Source of the DNA: Streptomyces sp. SCL15-4
GTDB taxonomy: Bacteria > Actinomycetota > Actinomycetes > Streptomycetales > Streptomycetaceae
Reading direction: 5' to 3'
DNA length: 64,000 nt
Assembly: GCF_033366695.1 (NCBI RefSeq)
Contig: NZ_JAOBTQ010000001.1
Coordinates: 1,798,001 to 1,862,000, forward strand
In this document: one piece after another, positions 60,793 through 64,000 of the stretch
Position numbering within the stretch: the first letter of the stretch is position 1
Layout: every line of letters starts with the position of its first letter
Notes under the pieces: model-generated
What the model was told of the DNA's origin: nothing
The model's database searches: none
The model's input: only the letters and a program-made list of their open reading frames with translations
Translations under genes and position numbers: made by a program

Positions 60793-61509
60793 TCAGTCCG
60801 CCTCGGCCGGCTCGTCCTCGACGCCGCGGACCGTGAAGCAGACCTTGGGGCCGAGTTCGAGCCGGTCGCCGTTGCGCAGGCGGACGTCCTGGCCGGGCAC
60901 CAGGACGCGGTCGTTGACCCGGGTGCCGTTGGTGGCGCCCCGCGCGACCTCGCTCACCCAGGCCGCCCCGTCCGGGGTGTGCACGACGACGGCGTGCCGC
61001 GCCGAGACGGTCTCCTCGTCCGCCAGGAGCACCGACGCCTCGGGCGCCCAGCCACCGCTCCGGCCCAGCCGCAGTTCCCCGCCGCGCGGCACGTCGAGAT
61101 GGCCGCCGCCGGCCCGGAACACCAGCCGCAGCACACCGCCGGCCAGCCGCTGCGGACGCGGACCCGCGCCGACCGGGGTCAGGCAGCCGGGACAGGCGGG
61201 CATACCGGCCGGGACGACCGTGGCACAGCGCGGGCACCGCTCGCCGACGGGCGGGGGCGGAGGCGGGGGCGGAGGTGCCGGCTGGGGCTGGTGGAGGGCG
61301 GTGACGCCACCCACGGGCTGCCAGTCGTCGTCATCGGCCTCTCCCCCGCCGCCGTCCCGCCCGGCGGCCGGTCCGGCGGCCGGTCCGGCGGCCGGTCCGG
61401 TGTCGGGCGCGGGCTCGGACTCGGGCTCGGGCTCGGGCTCGGCGACGGCGCCGGACTCGCCGCCGCCGTCGAACCAGTCGTCGTCATCCCAGTCCCTTAC
61501 CTCCGCCAA
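60793..61509 (-). CDS. FHA-domain protein with zinc ribbon
   Basis: 238 residues. An acidic start (RDWDDDDWFDGGG) leads to Glu-Pro repeats, three PAAG repeats and nine consecutive Pro, all disordered. At about 90-112 is a zinc ribbon, CPRCATVVPAGMPACPGC. The FHA domain spans about 140-228: LRLGRSGGWAPEASVLLADEETVSARHAVV and GATNGTRVNDR, with the Arg, Ser-Arg-His and Asn used to hold phosphothreonine. Known role: binding phosphorylated partners of Ser/Thr kinases. Its start overlaps the AAA+ gene by 26 bases, so the two proteins very likely work together. Confidence 0.88.
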   Translation of the reverse strand: MAEVRDWDDDDWFDGGGESGAVAEPEPEPESEPAPDTGPAAGPAAGPAAGRDGGGGEADDDDWQPVGGVTALHQPQPAPPPPPPPPPVGERCPRCATVVPAGMPACPGCLTPVGAGPRPQRLAGGVLRLVFRAGGGHLDVPRGGELRLGRSGGWAPEASVLLADEETVSARHAVVVHTPDGAAWVSEVARGATNGTRVNDRVLVPGQDVRLRNGDRLELGPKVCFTVRGVEDEPAEAD

Positions 61510-63496
61510 CGGTGTCTCCCTTCTTCACGACGACCTTGGTGTCCACCCGTCCGCTCTCCGCCTCGCGTACCTCCGTCACCACCACCGTGGTGCCCGGGCC
61601 GAGGTCGGACGCGGTGAACAGTTCCCGGGCGAGCGGGTTGATCAGATGGGTCTCCAGCACCATGCCGATGCCCCGGCCGCCGTTCCACTTGTCCCGGGTG
61701 CAGTGCTCCAGCAACTCCCGCCGGGCCTTGTCCTCGATCCGCAGGACCAGCCGGTGTCCCTGGGCCAGCTGCCGCTGGATGTTGCGGACCTGGAGGTCGA
61801 AGATCCGCTCGGCGACGTCGTCGGAGATGAAGTCGAAGACGACGACGTTGCCGCCGATCCGGTTCATCAGCTCCGGCCGGCCGATGACCTGCTCGAAGTG
61901 TTTCTTGACGTTGTCCCGGACAGTGGCCTCCAGCTCCTTGTACGGCGTGCCGGGCGCCACGATCCACTCGCGTTCCCCGGTCTCCGGGTCCGTGCGCTGC
62001 ACCCCGAGGTTGGAGGTGAAGATGAGCACGCACTCGCTGAAGTAGGTGGTGACACCCTGCCCGTCGGTGAGCCGGCCGTCCTCCAGCACCTGGAGGAACT
62101 TGTCCAGGATGCCCTTGTCGGCCTTCTCGATCTCGTCGAAGAGGATGACGCGGAAGGGGTTCTCCCGTACGGCGGAGGTCAGTTCGCCGCCCGCCTCGTA
62201 GCCGACGTAGCCCGGGGGCGCGCCGACGAGCCGGTCGGCGGAGTGCGCGGCCGAGAACTCGCTCATGTCGAACCGGAGATACGCCTGGTCGCTGTCGAAC
62301 AGCACGGACGCCACGGCCTTGGCCAGCTCGGTCTTGCCGGTGCCGGTCGGGCCGGCGAAGAACAGCACGCCACGCGGCCGGTGCCCGGGACTGGTGGCCT
62401 GGGCCCCGGACAGTCCCAGCGCGGCGCGTTTGAGGATGTCCAGGGTCCGCGCCACGGCCGCGTCCTGGCCGAGGACCCGGCGGGGAATGGACTGTTCGTT
62501 CTCGGGGTCCTCGCCGCGCAGGATGCGGTGGCGTATCTCGTCGCGGCCCCAGGGGTTCTTCTCCACGCCCAGCCGGTAGATCCGTACGGCGTCGGGCATG
62601 GCGGTGAACGGCAGGCCGCGGGAGCGGGCCAGCTTCACGCTCTCCTCCATGGCCCGCAGGCTCAGCCCGGAGGCCGCGCGGGCGAAGGCGCCGACCGCGC
62701 GGGACGCCTCCTCGGCGTCCGTGCCGCCGGCCGCGGCGGCGCCGTCGCGGGTGCCGTGTCCCGGGTAGCGCTCGTAGACCTGGTGCAGGAGGCGGGCCAT
62801 CGTGGAGCGTTCGTCCGCGTCGGGCTCCGGGACGGCGATGGCACGGATCCGCTCGCTGCCGGAGATCAGCCACGCCGGGACGTCCCGTTCGCCGTCGGCG
62901 AGCCAGATCACCGGGTTGAACAGGCCCGGGCCCTGCGGCACGGCGCCGGTGCCGGGCCGGGGCGGCAACGGCTCGGCCTCGTGCGCGAGTTTGAGGCAGG
63001 CGAGGAAGAAGTCCCGTTCGTCGGGGCTCGGCCGGGACGGGTCGGCGAGCAGCCGGGAGGCGTGGTCGATCACCAGGGCGACCCGGAGCGGCGGCAGCCG
63101 GCGGCCGTCGCGCGGCACCTCGGTCCGCTGCCGCGCCCACCCGCCCGTGATGTTGCGCATCTGTTCCAGCACCGCCTGGCGGCGCGCCGCCGTGTGGCCG
63201 GGGAAGTCGCCGGTCCCCTGGAGCAGTTCGGCCACGGCCGCCTCCGCGTCGCCCTGCCCGGACTGGGCCACGCCGAAGCCGTTGACCTGGTCGCAGACCA
63301 CCAGTACCTCGTAGCCCTTCTGCCGCAGGGGGTTCCACAGCACGTCGAGCAGCGGGTAGAACCGCTCCCGGCCGCGCCGGGACACCAGGTGCAGATCGCG
63401 GATGTTGCCGTGCAGGACGTACTGCGCGTGCACGCCGAGCGTTCCGGTCAGCTCCTCCACGAAGGGCGGCAGCCGGTCTTCCTTGGACAGGTCCAT
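61484..63496 (-). CDS. Two-module AAA+ ATPase, ClpA/ClpB-like second module
   Basis: 670 residues. The C-terminal module is clear: Walker A GPTGTGKTE (382-390), pore-like APPGYVGYEAGGELTSAV (426-443), Walker B VILFDEIEKAD (450-460), sensor LIFTSNLG (491-498), arginine finger region near PELMNRIGG, and a ClpB-type small domain (NGGRGIGMVLETHLINPLA). The N-terminal 320 residues look like an AAA fold too (YVLHGNIRDL, LRVALVIDHASRLL as a Walker-B-like strand, NPVIWLADGE as sensor 1) but have no Walker A. No Clp N-domain or ClpP-binding loop is seen. Inferred: an unfoldase or remodelling motor guided by the FHA partner. Confidence 0.88.
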   Translation of the reverse strand: MDLSKEDRLPPFVEELTGTLGVHAQYVLHGNIRDLHLVSRRGRERFYPLLDVLWNPLRQKGYEVLVVCDQVNGFGVAQSGQGDAEAAVAELLQGTGDFPGHTAARRQAVLEQMRNITGGWARQRTEVPRDGRRLPPLRVALVIDHASRLLADPSRPSPDERDFFLACLKLAHEAEPLPPRPGTGAVPQGPGLFNPVIWLADGERDVPAWLISGSERIRAIAVPEPDADERSTMARLLHQVYERYPGHGTRDGAAAAGGTDAEEASRAVGAFARAASGLSLRAMEESVKLARSRGLPFTAMPDAVRIYRLGVEKNPWGRDEIRHRILRGEDPENEQSIPRRVLGQDAAVARTLDILKRAALGLSGAQATSPGHRPRGVLFFAGPTGTGKTELAKAVASVLFDSDQAYLRFDMSEFSAAHSADRLVGAPPGYVGYEAGGELTSAVRENPFRVILFDEIEKADKGILDKFLQVLEDGRLTDGQGVTTYFSECVLIFTSNLGVQRTDPETGEREWIVAPGTPYKELEATVRDNVKKHFEQVIGRPELMNRIGGNVVVFDFISDDVAERIFDLQVRNIQRQLAQGHRLVLRIEDKARRELLEHCTRDKWNGGRGIGMVLETHLINPLARELFTASDLGPGTTVVVTEVREAESGRVDTKVVVKKGDTVGGGKGLG

Positions 63497-63584
63497 CGTT
63501 CCTCCCCGGTGCGCGCTGTCGCGGGCCGCGCGCGGGCCATGGCTGCGGCGGTGTGCTCACGGACCCCGCCGCGGGTGCCTCGGT

Positions 63585-64000
63585 CTAGCCTCTGCGGTGG
63601 TCCTCGCCGCCCACCTGCCGCTGCCTGAGCGGCGGATGACGGACGTCCCCGTGCGTGTCCGCGGGCCGCTCTCCCTCGTCGATCAGCTCGTTGAGCACCA
63701 GGGCGTCCTCTCCCAGCACGCCCGGCAGCGCTCCTTCGGTGTGTTCGACCTTGAATTCGAGACCGAGGCCCAGTACTCCGGTGATCTCCTCCAGTTCGGT
63801 GAACCGTGCCCGGGCCTCGGCGCAGCGCTCGTCGTCCAGGGCGCGCTGCCCGGCAGTCCGCTCTCCCGGTCCGCCCCGGTACATGGTCGCCACGCTCAGC
63901 CGGCCGTCGAGCAGCGTGGCCCGGAGCCAGTGGCCGGGGTCCCAGCCCCGCGGGGTCCAGTCGAGCCGGATCTCCTGCCCGGCGCCCTGGCCCAGCCCGG
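63585..64000 (-). CDS. Unrecognised protein in the AAA+/FHA cluster (N-terminus outside window)
   Basis: The frame is open to the window edge: upstream of an internal ATG at 63893 it continues readably (EIRLDWTPRGWDPGHWLRATLLDGRL). The visible 138 residues then read ARARFTELEEITGVLGLGLEFKV, EGALPGVLGEDALVLNELIDEGE and end in a His/Arg/Gly-rich tail. I do not recognise a family. It ends 88 bases upstream of the AAA+ ATPase and reads the same way, so it is probably part of the same operon. Confidence 0.7.
   Translation of the reverse strand, partial: GLGQGAGQEIRLDWTPRGWDPGHWLRATLLDGRLSVATMYRGGPGERTAGQRALDDERCAEARARFTELEEITGVLGLGLEFKVEHTEGALPGVLGEDALVLNELIDEGERPADTHGDVRHPPLRQRQVGGEDHRRG

Noticed and set aside
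61380..61450. Short tandem repeats near 61.4 kb as a regulatory array
   Set aside because: They are in frame in the FHA gene and encode the PAAG and Glu-Pro repeats of its linker.

Overview
The window is high-GC actinobacterial DNA with the codon bias, GTG starts and 4-base gene overlaps typical of Streptomyces. Gas-vesicle genes, the ethylmalonyl-CoA pathway next to psd-pssA, a SpoIIE-type phosphatase and a secreted amylase with starch-binding modules together point to a Streptomyces chromosome outside any obvious mobile element. I see no tRNA, rRNA, CRISPR array, insertion sequence or attachment site.

Layout. 1-1.3 kb: tail of an unrecognised gene, a methyltransferase and a tiny hydrophobic protein. 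1.3-6.8 kb (minus): a complete gas-vesicle operon in transcription order gvpO-A-F-G-Y-Z-J-L-S-K, in which every junction from gvpG onward, and gvpA/gvpF, is a 4-base overlap. 6.8-7.0 kb: a decayed remnant resembling the end of a LigD-type polymerase. 7.2-13 kb: an animal-like short transketolase, an NDH-2-like flavoprotein, a small membrane protein, VOC and GNAT genes. 12.2-17.3 kb (minus): four coupled peptidase genes (M55 D-aminopeptidase, M20, S9, S66 LD-carboxypeptidase). 17.4-28 kb: methyltransferase, SpoIIE-type phosphatase, an MFS exporter fused to carboxypeptidase-regulatory-like repeats, an SRPBCC protein, a radical-SAM gene behind a LexA box, a secreted S33 peptidase, GNAT and HEAT proteins.

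28.4-37.6 kb (plus) is the ethylmalonyl-CoA pathway: a fused double 3-hydroxyacyl-CoA dehydrogenase, a TetR regulator, then ccr-ecm-mcl1-mch-mcd as one operon. It turns acetyl-CoA-derived C4 units into glyoxylate plus propionyl-CoA. The ccr promoter is readable and carries repeated palindromes that look like repressor sites. Next come psd and pssA (phosphatidylethanolamine synthesis) and a strong terminator.

39.4-51 kb holds glycerate kinase, an ADP-ribose-related set (ADP-ribosylglycohydrolase, NUDIX, sirtuin, and a macrodomain further on), a two-gene alkylation-repair set (Ada/AlkA fusion and Ogt), a MetF-like protein, and a MarR-controlled three-gene operon of acetoacetate decarboxylase, a lambda-crystallin-type dehydrogenase and a class III CoA-transferase. 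The last is the best candidate here for an undescribed catabolic route. 51-64 kb: a phytoene-desaturase-like oxidoreductase, inositol-phosphatase-like enzyme, gamma-glutamyltransferase-like enzyme, alpha-amylase, lipoate ligase, a lipoprotein, and at the end an FHA/zinc-ribbon protein overlapping a two-module AAA+ ATPase plus an unknown partner that runs off the window.
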